Source of the DNA: a virus
Virus record (IMG/VR): IMGVR_UViG_3300027760_000034
Coordinates: 1 to 57,258 of that record
Reading direction: 5' to 3' (one strand)
DNA length: 57,258 bases
Part shown: piece by piece, positions 6,378 through 13,939 of the stretch
Numbering within the stretch: position 1 is the stretch's first letter
Layout of the letters: each line of letters begins with the position of its first letter
The notes under the pieces: generated by a model
Told to the model about the DNA's origin: nothing
The model's input: the letters and a program-made list of their open reading frames with translations, nothing else
Databases searched by the model: none
Position numbers and translations under genes: made by a program

Positions 6378-6692
6378 TTATATAGCGCAAGCTTTAAACA
6401 TTCCGGTACGTTTTAAAGGAATATCCAGGCTCATTGGTTTTACAGTCATGTCATTATCAAATTGTTCAACAAATGATGTTCCTTTAACTGGCATCTTGGC
6501 ACCATAAGATACCACCTTATTATTTTCAAAAACATGTATGCACACATGACCAGGCAATACATTAACATCCATTAGTTCTTTCTTTTGATGTTTAGCGCGA
6601 TATTGGCGCTTTATGCTACGCGCAACTGCGCAATTTGCTGGATCATGTTGTTTGCCGTTTCTTATATCACTTTTGGTTATTTTGAGTTTCAT
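6378..6692 (-). CDS. Conserved phage hypothetical protein, 104 aa
   Basis: Starts with the motif K-I-T-x-x-D-I-x-N-G followed by C-A-V-A-R-S-I-K-R, a layout I recognise from a widespread phage protein family of unknown function. The start at 6692 (ATG) is supported by GTTAAATA exactly five bases upstream. A single gene, followed by tRNA-Asn on the same strand. Confidence 0.7.
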   Translation of the reverse strand: MKLKITKSDIRNGKQHDPANCAVARSIKRQYRAKHQKKELMDVNVLPGHVCIHVFENNKVVSYGAKMPVKGTSFVEQFDNDMTVKPMSLDIPLKRTGMFKACAI

Positions 6693-6697
6693 AAAAA

Positions 6698-6705
6698 TAT
6701 TTAAC
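6698..6705 (-). promoter_or_regulatory. TAAATA-type late promoter (5-nt spacing)
   Basis: GTTAAATA on the minus strand, five bases before the ATG at 6692. Confidence 0.55.
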
Positions 6706-6827
6706 AATCTGAATATAATATTTTGGGAACAGGCAAAAACGCAAAAAGCAGGATTTTGATAAGAATTAATATAAAAAAAATATATGAAAAATATAATAAA
6801 AAAAGGATCTGGGGGTGCCGATGGGAC

Positions 6828-6914
6828 AGTACTTATAATTTATTTTGACAATAATTCCCTATAATATATATTGTCTTATCCTTTATACCCTATCTTATCC
6901 CTCCCAATATTCCC
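6828..6914. repeat. Long direct repeat, copy 1
   Basis: The first 42 bases are identical to copy 2 starting at 7011, and similarity continues to about 6914 apart from one mismatch and a 7-base insertion in this copy. It includes TTGACA followed 16 bp later by TATATT and an inverted pair GACAATA/TATTGTC. Confidence 0.75.
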
Positions 6915-7010
6915 TCGGTCCCAACAGAAAAAAATGCCCTTGAGGGGGCTCTAGGAATCTTGTTAAAGTCGTAATTTTGAGTCTCATTCTTATGGTTGTT
7001 CTGTTATTTT

Positions 7011-7090
7011 AGTACTTATAATTTATTTTGACAATAATTCCCTATAATATATCTTGTCTTATCCTTTATCTTATCCATCCCAATATTGCC
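7011..7090. repeat. Long direct repeat, copy 2
   Basis: Second copy, 183 bp downstream of the first. The TTGACA element is retained and the inverted pair is damaged by one base. The gap relative to copy 1 removes one ACCCTAT unit. Confidence 0.75.
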
Positions 7091-7287
7091 CACTTGGGCA
7101 AATGGGGTAATATATCCTCTTATACCCTATTATACCCTCTTATATGGATATTTGCTTTTAAGATATATAAGGTTCCTTTTCCCCTATTAAACCTTTAAAC
7201 AAACCATATCTTCTCTATAGGATACCTAGGATTATCTTTTTTACCCTCTTTTTTCCCCTTTTATTCCTTTTTTATTGTAAAAAAAGC

Positions 7288-7398
7288 TTATTTTATCTTC
7301 TTTTTTATAAAATCATATGTTGCAAAACCTATCCATAATAGTCCGAAACATATGAAGAAGAATGGTACTATACCTGCAAATAGTGTGTCTATGTTCAT
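7288..7398 (-). CDS. Tiny membrane protein, 36 aa
   Basis: A single membrane helix (about residues 5-28) followed by a basic tail ending KKKIK, so the C-terminus should face the cytoplasm. A weak AGGT lies upstream of the ATG. Function unknown; such peptides in phages often act in lysis control or host takeover. Confidence 0.45.
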   Translation of the reverse strand: MNIDTLFAGIVPFFFICFGLLWIGFATYDFIKKKIK

Positions 7399-7425
7399 AT
7401 CTATAATTACCTGTTTATATTGTTT

Positions 7426-7602
7426 TTACATGGAATACCATTGTTCTGCCCTGTTTAATGGACCAGACTGGTTGGCATTTTCCGCCCTATTCATCTTCTT
7501 TTTCAGTTCTTTTTGGTAAACTTTGGGATGATGTTTTTTACAAAATCTCAAAAAAGGATCGTTATGCGCATCTTGTTTTATCCATTTTTTATGTTGTTTC
7601 AT
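7426..7602 (-). CDS. Hypothetical basic protein, 58 aa
   Basis: His/Lys-rich N-terminal half and a polar C-terminus with two NRAE segments (about residues 38-41 and 50-53). No signal peptide or membrane segment. Co-directional with the 36- and 66-aa genes. Function unknown. Confidence 0.55.
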   Translation of the reverse strand: MKQHKKWIKQDAHNDPFLRFCKKHHPKVYQKELKKKMNRAENANQSGPLNRAEQWYSM

Positions 7603-7632
7603 AATCCCATTTTAATATGAGGATATGCTTTT

Positions 7633-7833
7633 TCAATGTTTTTTGTTATTTTTATATATTTTAACAGGGGTTGAAGAAGGAGGAGAGGATTGTTTCATTT
7701 TTGGCAGTTGTACAGTGCATAACAATATCAGTTCCAGGGCTAATACACTAAAGAATCCGGTCAAGAACATCCTTACCCTTTTTGTTTTTCGACTGTTGCT
7801 TTTTTTAAGGCAATAATTATAGGCGTTGAGCAT
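7633..7833 (-). CDS. Small membrane-anchored protein, 66 aa
   Basis: Basic N-terminus, one hydrophobic segment (about 22-41) and a Pro/Ser/Lys-rich tail. The start at 7833 is chosen because a TTGACA/TATCTT promoter lies exactly six bases upstream. A start at 7770 (residue 22) is possible and would leave a signal-like N-terminus. Function unknown. Confidence 0.5.
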   Translation of the reverse strand: MLNAYNYCLKKSNSRKTKRVRMFLTGFFSVLALELILLCTVQLPKMKQSSPPSSTPVKIYKNNKKH

Positions 7834-7839
7834 CGTCCC

Positions 7840-7867
7840 AAGATAAATGAAAATGTATTATTGTCAA
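7840..7867 (-). promoter_or_regulatory. sigma70-like promoter with +1 predicted at the start codon
   Basis: Minus-strand TTGACA (7862-7867), 16-bp spacer, TATCTT (7840-7845), six bases to the ATG at 7833. Confidence 0.65.
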
Positions 7868-7892
7868 TATATTTTTTCAACCCTTTATAAAT

Positions 7893-7900
7893 GATAAATA
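7893..7900 (+). promoter_or_regulatory. TAAATA-type late promoter (6-nt spacing)
   Basis: GATAAATA ends six bases before the ATG at 7907, divergent from the sigma70-like promoter at 7840. Confidence 0.5.
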
Positions 7901-7906
7901 AATGAT

Positions 7907-9079
7907 ATGGATTGGCTAGACAACTATCTGGATGGTTTGGGACAATATAAAGTAACAGTTTCACCATCAGACACTCATGTTTGGGGAGTTAAACCCAAGC
8001 TTAATAATACACAACAAAAAATGCTGTTTGATGCGGCTGCACAAAGTGAATTGGAATACCGATTGATTGTGCAAGAATCAAGAGAAGCTGAAATAGATGC
8101 AGGCATGGGTGGAGGATATGATGCAGGCAGTGCAGCCCGGGAAGAAAGACCAACACCCTCACCCACTCCTGCACCAGATCCATATTCATATGCTTATATA
8201 AGCGATGAAACAGGTGTCACGGTTCTTTCTGCTTTGGGTAATATTCCTGACGAATGGTTATATCTCAAGGGATATATTGTGGAAGCAGTTACCTTTGGAA
8301 CCAGTGTGAGCTCTATTGGAGATTTTGCAATTAATGGTGCCTTCATACCCAACATCATTATTCCTGACAATGTAACATCCATAGGAAATGAATCATTCAG
8401 AAGCTGTCCTTTTTTAACAAGTGTGGTATTGAGCAACAACTTAACTAAATTGGGTGATAATGCTTTCATGCAGTGTGCAATATCAGAACTCACCATTCCA
8501 AATAGCTTAAGAAACATTGGAGCAGAGTCATTTGCAGGCAATAATATTCAAAATTTGACTCTGGGCACAGGACTCACAGCCATTGCACCAGGTGCTTTCG
8601 CTTATAATTATAATTTGACCACTCTGGTTGTGCCTGATCAAGTTAAGCGCATCGAAGGAGGTGGATCCCCATACCTAGGAGCATTTGCTAATTGCGGTCT
8701 GAACAATATAGTTTGGGGCTCTGGATTGACTTACATTGGTGAATTTGCATTCTACCAGAATGCATTAACTGAACTGGTGCTGCCCAGTGGTTTAAGAGAC
8801 ATTGCTAGTAATGCTTTTACAAACAATCAATTGACTCATCTAATCATACCTGGCAGTGTGATTAATATTGAAAGACAGGTCTTTGCATTCAATTCTAATT
8901 TGGCTTCAGTGAGCTGTTTCAATACTTCTTCAAGCTTTACTGGGGCTATACCTGATGCTTTCCAGGGCACATCTGATCCTTTGATCATACATGCCAGAAT
9001 TTCTGATGACTCATGGACTCCAGGTGCACAAAGCTTTCAAGGAAATGATAATGTGACTGTGATCAGGGATTTGAATTGA
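7907..9079 (+). CDS. BspA-type leucine-rich-repeat protein
   Basis: 390 residues. An N-terminal domain (1-80) is joined by a Pro/Thr/Ser linker (about 81-93) to tandem LRR_5/BspA-type repeats (about 105-385). Typical repeat cores are I-x-x-L-x-[IL]-P and [IV]-x-x-I-G-x-x-A-F, visible in segments such as SIGDFAING and YIGEFAFYQ. BspA-like repeats mediate binding to host or matrix proteins. In a phage the likely role is a virion-associated adhesin or receptor-binding accessory, but no secretion signal or tail-attachment motif is visible. Transcribed divergently from its upstream neighbour and from its own TAAATA promoter. Confidence 0.8.
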   Translation: MDWLDNYLDGLGQYKVTVSPSDTHVWGVKPKLNNTQQKMLFDAAAQSELEYRLIVQESREAEIDAGMGGGYDAGSAAREERPTPSPTPAPDPYSYAYISDETGVTVLSALGNIPDEWLYLKGYIVEAVTFGTSVSSIGDFAINGAFIPNIIIPDNVTSIGNESFRSCPFLTSVVLSNNLTKLGDNAFMQCAISELTIPNSLRNIGAESFAGNNIQNLTLGTGLTAIAPGAFAYNYNLTTLVVPDQVKRIEGGGSPYLGAFANCGLNNIVWGSGLTYIGEFAFYQNALTELVLPSGLRDIASNAFTNNQLTHLIIPGSVINIERQVFAFNSNLASVSCFNTSSSFTGAIPDAFQGTSDPLIIHARISDDSWTPGAQSFQGNDNVTVIRDLN

Positions 9080-9274
9080 TGAATCAAAGCTTCACTTAAA
9101 AAAAGCAACAATCGTAAAATCAATCGCGCATACTTTTATTTATTAAAAAGCGTTTATCACAAGTGTTTGTTCTTTTTCAAAACCGTCCATAAAGTTATTT
9201 ATATAATAACCAAAACGTTAATAACCAAATCGGGCTTTGTATGTTGCATGCAATGATTATTTGACTTACAGTGC

Positions 9275-10333
9275 TTAACTCATCACCGAGTATGCCACCT
9301 TGTTGGTGGAAACAGTAGTATTCCGAGTAAGAACTCCAGCGGCATTCACGAAATTCACATTGTCAAACAAAACCAGTGAATATGGAAAGGTATATAGATT
9401 TGCTGAAACCACCCCATTGATGGCTTTGGCACCAGATCCAGTGAGAATGTTGAGCCCACAGGTGCCAATGGATGCAAGAGAACCTGCAGACAAAGTTATT
9501 CCATGTCCAGTGGAGCGATTGTTGGTTAACAGAGTTTGAGCCACAGTGATATTAAAACCAGAAGCGCCATAATCACCCCCTGAACATTTGATCATGTGTG
9601 TTGCATCGCCCTCCAGCTGACACCGAATAAAGTTTAATTTGCCTCCACTAGCTGCAGCAAACATGCTGTCACAGGAAGCAGAACCTCCTGTGGAATCACA
9701 ATCCACCATGTTGCAAGTGCCATTAATTGCCACAATTCCCCCACCAGTAGCAAAAGGACTAAATTGACACAGTTGCCCATTAACTACACTTGATGCTCCT
9801 GTGTTATTAATATTTACCCCAAAAGAACTGGGGCTTCCATTTTGTAACCAAACAGATTCCAGGAATACTCTCAGGGGTACAGCACCTCCCAGCACATCAA
9901 TGCAATTGCCACTGGTCACTTCAGGTTTGAGAATAGCCAAATTTGTTATGCCAAAAAAATTGTCAGTTATTGTGCCTGCAGTAGGAGCAATGGTGATGGT
10001 ACCATTCAAATACAAGGGAGCTCTTACACCAGAATTGGTGAATCCTTGCAATCCCACATAACCTGTGTCCATGGTTAAATTTTCTGTGATGCTGCTGAGC
10101 AAGTTGATGTACTTGGGATTGAGTCTGGTGGCTCCAATTTTTGCAGCTGCATATGCAGCACTCAATGTTTTGAATGGTGTTAATAGGTTGCCATCTTGTG
10201 TGTAAACATCAGTTCTGTTGGCATCCACATAGTATTGAGATGTCAAAGGCATGCCCAGAGGAGCAGCACTCAATGCATTTCTTATACCATTAATTGTCTG
10301 AGCATCTGCCGTCGTTATCTCTATGTTGGCCAT
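9275..10333 (-). CDS. Beta-helix-like virion or tail-fibre protein, 352 aa
   Basis: Gly/Asn/Ser/Thr-rich sequence with short recurring strands (for example GGGIVAINGTCNMVDCDS) typical of right-handed parallel beta-helix or pectin-lyase-like fibre proteins. The N-terminal 60 residues are distinct and probably the attachment domain. Low charge and absence of catalytic motifs argue for a structural rather than enzymatic role. It has its own CTTAAATA promoter. Tail spike or decoration protein is the best guess. Confidence 0.6.
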   Translation of the reverse strand: MANIEITTADAQTINGIRNALSAAPLGMPLTSQYYVDANRTDVYTQDGNLLTPFKTLSAAYAAAKIGATRLNPKYINLLSSITENLTMDTGYVGLQGFTNSGVRAPLYLNGTITIAPTAGTITDNFFGITNLAILKPEVTSGNCIDVLGGAVPLRVFLESVWLQNGSPSSFGVNINNTGASSVVNGQLCQFSPFATGGGIVAINGTCNMVDCDSTGGSASCDSMFAAASGGKLNFIRCQLEGDATHMIKCSGGDYGASGFNITVAQTLLTNNRSTGHGITLSAGSLASIGTCGLNILTGSGAKAINGVVSANLYTFPYSLVLFDNVNFVNAAGVLTRNTTVSTNKVAYSVMS

Positions 10334-10339
10334 TATTAT

Positions 10340-10347
10340 TATTTAAG
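10340..10347 (-). promoter_or_regulatory. TAAATA-type late promoter (6-nt spacing)
   Basis: CTTAAATA on the minus strand, six bases from the ATG at 10333; it is embedded in one arm of the inverted repeat 10341-10385. Confidence 0.5.
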
Positions 10348-10385
10348 GATTATAATGAATATTATTATTCAAATAATCCTTAAAT
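10341..10385. terminator. Inverted repeat between two genes, possible terminator
   Basis: Perfect 13-bp arms (ATTTAAGGATTAT at 10341-10353 and its complement at 10373-10385) around a 19-nt loop, directly after the stop of the 144-aa gene. The stem is AT-rich with no U-tract, so terminator function is uncertain. Both arms carry a TAAAT core, so it may also act as a paired promoter element. Confidence 0.4.
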
Positions 10386-10395
10386 AACCAAAATA

Positions 10396-10830
10396 TTACT
10401 GATATTTATTTTTATAAGATTCCAACAAAACTTGTGCTTTTTTCATGTCTTCCTGGTTTATTTTGAGAAAATTCATGATTTGATCATCATTCATGTTCAG
10501 ATTGTCTTTTTCAATACGATAAAGTATTCGGCTGGCCATTTGTTGCTTGTATTTCTTTACAAAATTATCACTGCTTTCATTCAGTACATTTTCAAAGCTT
10601 TCAAAATAATCCTCGTCTTTGCCCTCTTTTGTTTTGTTTTCAATGTGGGATTTGACGGCAAGTTCCAGATCATTTTTAAAATTTTCAACATTTTGTTTAT
10701 CTTCATATATTGCAGCCAGTTTAACAAAAGCGGCATGAATGGTCATGCGTCGGAGCGGATCCTGAAACAGGTTGAGTGTTTTGGGATAATCAATGCTTAA
10801 CATTTTGCTGAATATGCTGTTGTCGATCAT
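10396..10830 (-). CDS. Hypothetical helical protein, 144 aa
   Basis: Charged, almost wholly helical by composition, Lys/Glu/Asn-rich; no membrane segment. Its start overlaps the stop of the 63-aa coiled-coil gene by four bases, and it ends a small operon (11670 to 10396). Possibly an assembly or chaperone-like factor, but no family is recognised. Confidence 0.65.
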   Translation of the reverse strand: MIDNSIFSKMLSIDYPKTLNLFQDPLRRMTIHAAFVKLAAIYEDKQNVENFKNDLELAVKSHIENKTKEGKDEDYFESFENVLNESSDNFVKKYKQQMASRILYRIEKDNLNMNDDQIMNFLKINQEDMKKAQVLLESYKNKYQ

Positions 10831-11015
10831 TTTTTCTTTTTCCTTTCTTTGCTGTATTTTTCCAACATCTTAATGAAGCTGACGCTATAAAGATGATGTT
10901 TAAGTTCCCTTATCTCTTTTTGCAGGCTGATGTTTTCATTTGTCATTCGAATCATATCCTTTTGCAGTTTATTGTTCTGCTCTTTTAATTTGCGAAAAGA
11001 TTCCAGGAGGCTCAT
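10827..11015 (-). CDS. Hypothetical coiled-coil protein, 63 aa
   Basis: A continuous heptad pattern over residues 3-40, then a KERKKKK tail. The ATG at 11015 is two bases after the stop of the upstream gene and a GGGA lies just upstream. Overlaps the next gene by four bases. Confidence 0.65.
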   Translation of the reverse strand: MSLLESFRKLKEQNNKLQKDMIRMTNENISLQKEIRELKHHLYSVSFIKMLEKYSKERKKKK

Positions 11016-11017
11016 GA

Positions 11018-11497
11018 TTAGTCCCAAAGATTATTATAGTAAATGGCGAACAATTTCAATCCCCGCTTTTGACGTTTCCTGGATTTTTTGTCGGCATCCT
11101 CTTTTAGTTGATATTCAAAAGCAAATATGATGTCATCCAACACACTTCGCCATTCCTGTTCAGTTAATGATTCTGTATCTGGTCCGAAAATTACATCTGT
11201 TAATTCAGAAACAGTTCCATCCTTTCCATCTTTGTGAAATCGAATGCTGGTGCCATGAAAGTTGTTTCGCATCTTTTTCAAAGGAGGTAATATTTTACGG
11301 GCAATATACCATGCCACATTCCAAGGATCAGTTTCATTATACCCCCATACAATTTCCTGGATAAAATATTTTATACGGTGAAAAAAGGGTTTCACATACC
11401 AATTCCACAAACGGTTAAGAAATCCTATCTCAACAATCTTGATGTTGTTCCGGTCCAGCATGTCTTTTATTTTTTGTTCGATTTCTGCCTGGTTCAT
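11018..11497 (-). CDS. Conserved phage hypothetical protein, 159 aa
   Basis: The pattern WNVAWYIARKILPPLKKM, then an acidic loop, then EWRSVLDDIIFAFEYQ, resembles a phage family of unknown function with a W-N-x-x-x-x-IA...L-P-x-L and EW-x-x-x-L-D-x-[MI]-I-x-AFE layout. A basic SRKRQKRG patch is near the C-terminus. The start at 11497 overlaps the upstream 58-aa gene as ATGA. Cytoplasmic, function unknown. Confidence 0.7.
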   Translation of the reverse strand: MNQAEIEQKIKDMLDRNNIKIVEIGFLNRLWNWYVKPFFHRIKYFIQEIVWGYNETDPWNVAWYIARKILPPLKKMRNNFHGTSIRFHKDGKDGTVSELTDVIFGPDTESLTEQEWRSVLDDIIFAFEYQLKEDADKKSRKRQKRGLKLFAIYYNNLWD

Positions 11498-11670
11498 TTT
11501 CTTTTGCGATGTTTGACCTTTTTCCAAATCTTTCCGTGCTTATCCAAATCAACGCTCCAAAGCATAAGTTTATTATAAATTGGATAACCAAAACCATCCC
11601 CCCAACGCATGATGGTACGGCTGATCATATCTCCTATGTGATACAGGATCGTGCTAACAACCAACTTCAT
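11494..11670 (-). CDS. Conserved phage hypothetical protein, 58 aa
   Basis: Basic protein with an M-x-R-x-G-x-G-[FY]-x-x-Y-N motif followed by W-S-x-D-L-D and a Lys-rich tail. I associate this layout with small phage proteins that sit beside the 159-aa type above. ATGA overlap with the next gene supports both reading frames. Function unknown. Confidence 0.65.
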   Translation of the reverse strand: MKLVVSTILYHIGDMISRTIMRWGDGFGYPIYNKLMLWSVDLDKHGKIWKKVKHRKRK

Positions 11671-11700
11671 TTTTATTTCCAGATGATACTGGAAAGAAGA

Positions 11701-11898
11701 TTATTTGTTAAAAACACTGACCAGCTTGGTCTTGATGTCGTTGGTGTACTTGTGCAGGAACTTGTCGATTGCTGCATTGGCTGCATCAACTCCCTGTGTC
11801 TTTTCAATCGTCACTATTTGATCATGATCCAAGGTGACGCTGATTGAATCAGTTTTTGTTCCGTCTTTGATAAATCCAGTATCCAATGTTATTTTCAT
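11701..11898 (-). CDS. Hypothetical protein, 65 aa
   Basis: Begins with a predicted beta-hairpin (KITLDTGFI, SISVTLDHDQI) followed by a helix (about 35-55). The start at 11898 is supported by TGTAAGTA, a variant of the TAAATA box, five bases upstream. Function unknown. Confidence 0.6.
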   Translation of the reverse strand: MKITLDTGFIKDGTKTDSISVTLDHDQIVTIEKTQGVDAANAAIDKFLHKYTNDIKTKLVSVFNK

Positions 11899-11903
11899 AA
11901 TAT

Positions 11904-11911
11904 TACTTACA
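11904..11911 (-). promoter_or_regulatory. TAAGTA-variant late promoter (5-nt spacing)
   Basis: TGTAAGTA on the minus strand, five bases from the ATG at 11898; same variant and spacing as at 48452. Confidence 0.4.
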
Positions 11912-11951
11912 AACAACTTTTAAAAAGCTAGTCTATTTAATATATAATATT

Positions 11952-12041
11952 ATGAGTTGTAAATGTTGCCATGGAATCAAGCTTAAGTGGTTGATTCCGT
12001 TTGTTTTACTAATTGCTGCAGTTTATTATTTTGCCAAGTAA
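11952..12041 (+). CDS. Tiny membrane protein, 29 aa
   Basis: Starts MSCKCC, then one membrane helix (about residues 11-27). It overlaps the 3' end of the opposite-strand gene by 16 bases. The CKCC cluster could bind metal or be acylated. Short, so coding status is uncertain. Confidence 0.4.
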   Translation: MSCKCCHGIKLKWLIPFVLLIAAVYYFAK

Positions 12042-12280
12042 TTGGCATGATCTTGCAGGGCATACTGAGCATCCCTTATCATTTCTGGTAGGGGATTCAC
12101 TATCTCGTTATTCTCTTCATCCAATATGAGATATAGTTTCACCTCGGCTTCATTTAATCCAACCTTAACATCTCCGTATGCGAAATAATTTTCATCATTG
12201 AATTTGAAAGAAGCTTTCAGTTCTTCAAAACTTTTGGGTTCTTTTGTTTCAACCTCATTCACCAACATTTGCCAATTCAT
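12026..12280 (-). CDS. Hypothetical acidic protein, 84 aa
   Basis: Soluble acidic protein with alternating strand and helix character. The start is chosen because the ATG overlaps the upstream stop (TGATG). Third gene of a coupled set beginning at 12791. Function unknown. Confidence 0.65.
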   Translation of the reverse strand: MNWQMLVNEVETKEPKSFEELKASFKFNDENYFAYGDVKVGLNEAEVKLYLILDEENNEIVNPLPEMIRDAQYALQDHANYLAK

Positions 12281-12633
12281 CAGTTGTCTTGGTCTTCCCA
12301 ATTGAATTCTTTTTCCGGTCTGCCTTTTTCAAAATGTCCAGCTTCTATTCCTCTTTCATTAGCGTCATCCCGAAGTGCTTCCTTGGCTTTAGTGATGATA
12401 CCTTCATCCGGATATTCTATTTTTTGACCTATATTTTTAGGTTTGGTTTCATCTCGGTCATAAATGTCCCATATTTCCACATCCCAATTATCCCAGTTCG
12501 TATCCTCTGTATCATAATCAACACTACCCACAACAATGTAACGAAATCCCAAATAACGAAAAGGAACGGTTAAACCATCATGATGATAATCACTTTCATT
12601 CAGAATGTGTTTTACCAAATCATCAAACTTCAT
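12280..12633 (-). CDS. Hypothetical protein with capsid-targeting-like N-terminus, 117 aa
   Basis: Begins MKFDDLVKHILNE, an amphipathic leader ending in L-N-E. This resembles the capsid-targeting sequences of T4 internal head proteins that are cut after [LI]-x-E by the prohead protease. The rest is acidic, rich in Trp and Asp, with a beta-rich core. ATGA overlap with the upstream 53-aa gene. Packaging into the head is an inference from the leader only. Confidence 0.65.
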   Translation of the reverse strand: MKFDDLVKHILNESDYHHDGLTVPFRYLGFRYIVVGSVDYDTEDTNWDNWDVEIWDIYDRDETKPKNIGQKIEYPDEGIITKAKEALRDDANERGIEAGHFEKGRPEKEFNWEDQDN

Positions 12634-12791
12634 TTTTTATCAAACTCCTTTTGCGCAACAAGTTTGTTGTATTGATTCATAACTTGTTGCAGATACTGAC
12701 ATTCCAACTGACCACCCAATCTTTTAATCACTTCTTCACACTCTTTCAAGTTCATGACATTAACTTTTTTCTTTTTTTTCTTTTCGGCCAT
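12630..12791 (-). CDS. Hypothetical basic protein, 53 aa
   Basis: Poly-Lys N-terminus, then a helical region with the pattern C-E-x-x-x-x-R-L-x-G-Q-x-x-C-x-Y. I have seen this layout in small phage proteins of unknown function. ATTAAATA lies five bases upstream. Heads the 12791-12026 set. Confidence 0.6.
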   Translation of the reverse strand: MAEKKKKKKVNVMNLKECEEVIKRLGGQLECQYLQQVMNQYNKLVAQKEFDKK

Positions 12792-12796
12792 ATAGT

Positions 12797-12804
12797 TATT
12801 TAAT
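12797..12804 (-). promoter_or_regulatory. TAAATA-type late promoter (5-nt spacing)
   Basis: ATTAAATA on the minus strand, five bases from the ATG at 12791. Confidence 0.55.
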
Positions 12805-12879
12805 CTTTCTTGTCAAAATAAATACATCGCAACCGAACATGATATGGTCTGTGATCACATTCACAGAAATATTTATATA

Positions 12880-13020
12880 TTATTTTTCTCGTTCCGTAAG
12901 CATCTGATCTGCAATCTTATATGCTTCAGCACAAGCACCTTCCGCATAACCCTTGTTAATGATAAGGGCATGTAAACTTAATATTGCAAATATATCCCGC
13001 AAATCACTATCATTACTCAT
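12880..13020 (-). CDS. Hypothetical protein, 46 aa
   Basis: Helical, Ala-rich; the pattern DLRD-x-FA...GYAEGACAEAYKIADQML recalls a common small phage protein of unknown function. AATAGATA, a variant promoter box, sits five bases upstream of the ATG. Confidence 0.55.
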   Translation of the reverse strand: MSNDSDLRDIFAILSLHALIINKGYAEGACAEAYKIADQMLTEREK

Positions 13021-13025
13021 ACAGC

Positions 13026-13033
13026 TATCTATT
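13026..13033 (-). promoter_or_regulatory. TAGATA-variant late promoter (5-nt spacing)
   Basis: AATAGATA on the minus strand, five bases from the ATG at 13020. Confidence 0.3.
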
Positions 13034-13053
13034 ACTACCAACTAAGATATCAA

Positions 13054-13329
13054 TTATTTTTGTTCGGGGGATTCTATCGGAGCTTGTGGAGCAAGTTGCT
13101 TGGCAGTATTGATTGCATCCTGCAGATTCTTTATGGATTGATTTATTTCACCGCTGTTCAGTTCCACCTGCGCTCCTTTTAAACGACCCAGTTCAACAAG
13201 AACAGCCCCTTCCAAGTGACCCAGAGCTTTGCCAAACTGAAGCATCTTTTGTGCTATTGCATCTGATTCATTCAGTACTCTACGACTGGATTCATATTTT
13301 GAAAACATATCCCGATCAGCTGTTCGCAT
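13054..13329 (-). CDS. Hypothetical helical protein, 91 aa
   Basis: Helical throughout with a Pro-rich C-terminal end. No membrane segment. A perfect TATAAATA lies five bases before the ATG, so this is a first gene. Possibly a minor virion or assembly protein, but nothing in the sequence is diagnostic. Confidence 0.65.
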   Translation of the reverse strand: MRTADRDMFSKYESSRRVLNESDAIAQKMLQFGKALGHLEGAVLVELGRLKGAQVELNSGEINQSIKNLQDAINTAKQLAPQAPIESPEQK

Positions 13330-13334
13330 ACTGT

Positions 13335-13342
13335 TATTTATA
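13335..13342 (-). promoter_or_regulatory. TATAAATA late promoter (5-nt spacing)
   Basis: The T4 late-promoter consensus octamer on the minus strand, five bases before the ATG at 13329. Confidence 0.65.
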
Positions 13343-13346
13343 CAAA

Positions 13347-13640
13347 TTACAAAGTAATATTCAATTTCACATTCAATACATAAACCTTGTTGGCTTGCAC
13401 CTCATCTGGATCATTCAAGGTTACCCGCTTCTTTTCACTGAAATTGTAACTTTTTCCATCAGTAAGATCCACAATGTCGTGATCAAAACTGTTTTTTCCA
13501 GGCGTATACATTTTCATATAAATGGCGTGATTGCCTCTTTGTAAGCTTTCATGATCAAAAAAACTAAAAACTTCCCCGGTTTTCACCTTGCTGAATTCCA
13601 CCATGCTTTCCTTTTCTTTGGTCTGGATTGTGTATTTCAT
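13347..13640 (-). CDS. Hypothetical beta-rich protein, 97 aa
   Basis: Mostly strand-forming sequence without membrane segments. Start uncertain: the ATG at 13640 has AAGG upstream, while an ATG at 13604 has a closer AAAGGA. A TTG start at 13676 would reach the upstream stop. Function unknown. Confidence 0.6.
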   Translation of the reverse strand: MKYTIQTKEKESMVEFSKVKTGEVFSFFDHESLQRGNHAIYMKMYTPGKNSFDHDIVDLTDGKSYNFSEKKRVTLNDPDEVQANKVYVLNVKLNITL

Positions 13641-13676
13641 GAATGAATACCTTATATTATCCAAAACCTTTTTCAA

Positions 13677-13916
13677 CTATTTTGCTTCAACTTGTTTTAA
13701 TTTTATATAATAATCAGGCCGTTCCCAAAGATGATCCATTGCGATAAGTCGGGCAGTCTTGGGACATTTGGTATGTTCCATTTCAACAAGTTTGCCTCGT
13801 TCCAATTCTTTCATTATCTGTTGCACACTCACGCCATGTTTGTCAGCAACCTGCTGTTCTGTTTTTCCAGAAGCTAAACCACTCAATAAACCTTCAATCA
13901 ATTGATTGTATCGCAT
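13677..13916 (-). CDS. Small helix-turn-helix-like phage protein, 79 aa
   Basis: Residues 1-12 resemble the amphipathic leaders of internal head proteins. Residues 15-42 (ASGKTEQQVADKHGVSVQQI) look like a helix-turn-helix. The C-terminal part (EMEHTKCPKTARLIAMDHL, then PDYY) matches a pattern I associate with the DUF5661-type phage family; the family name is from memory and needs a profile search. AATAAATA lies five bases upstream of the ATG. Confidence 0.65.
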   Translation of the reverse strand: MRYNQLIEGLLSGLASGKTEQQVADKHGVSVQQIMKELERGKLVEMEHTKCPKTARLIAMDHLWERPDYYIKLKQVEAK

Positions 13917-13921
13917 ATTGT

Positions 13922-13929
13922 TATTTATT
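13922..13929 (-). promoter_or_regulatory. TAAATA-type late promoter (5-nt spacing)
   Basis: AATAAATA on the minus strand, five bases from the ATG at 13916. Confidence 0.55.
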
Positions 13930-13939
13930 AAATAAATTT

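Larger units (their letters stand above)
6706..7287. other. 582-bp non-coding region with repeats
   Basis: No convincing ORF on either strand. It contains an imperfect ~80-bp direct repeat, tandem decamers (TATACCCTAT at 7121, TATACCCTCT at 7131), a GCCC/GGGC hairpin near 7089-7100 and long pyrimidine-rich runs. It separates the tRNA/sigma region from the next small genes. A replication origin, packaging-related or regulatory region are possible readings. Confidence 0.5.

Noticed and set aside
9080-9274. Terminator between the convergent LRR and beta-helix genes
   Set aside because: No stem with a U-tract was found; only a short TTGCATGCAA palindrome near 9243-9252, which is too weak to call.
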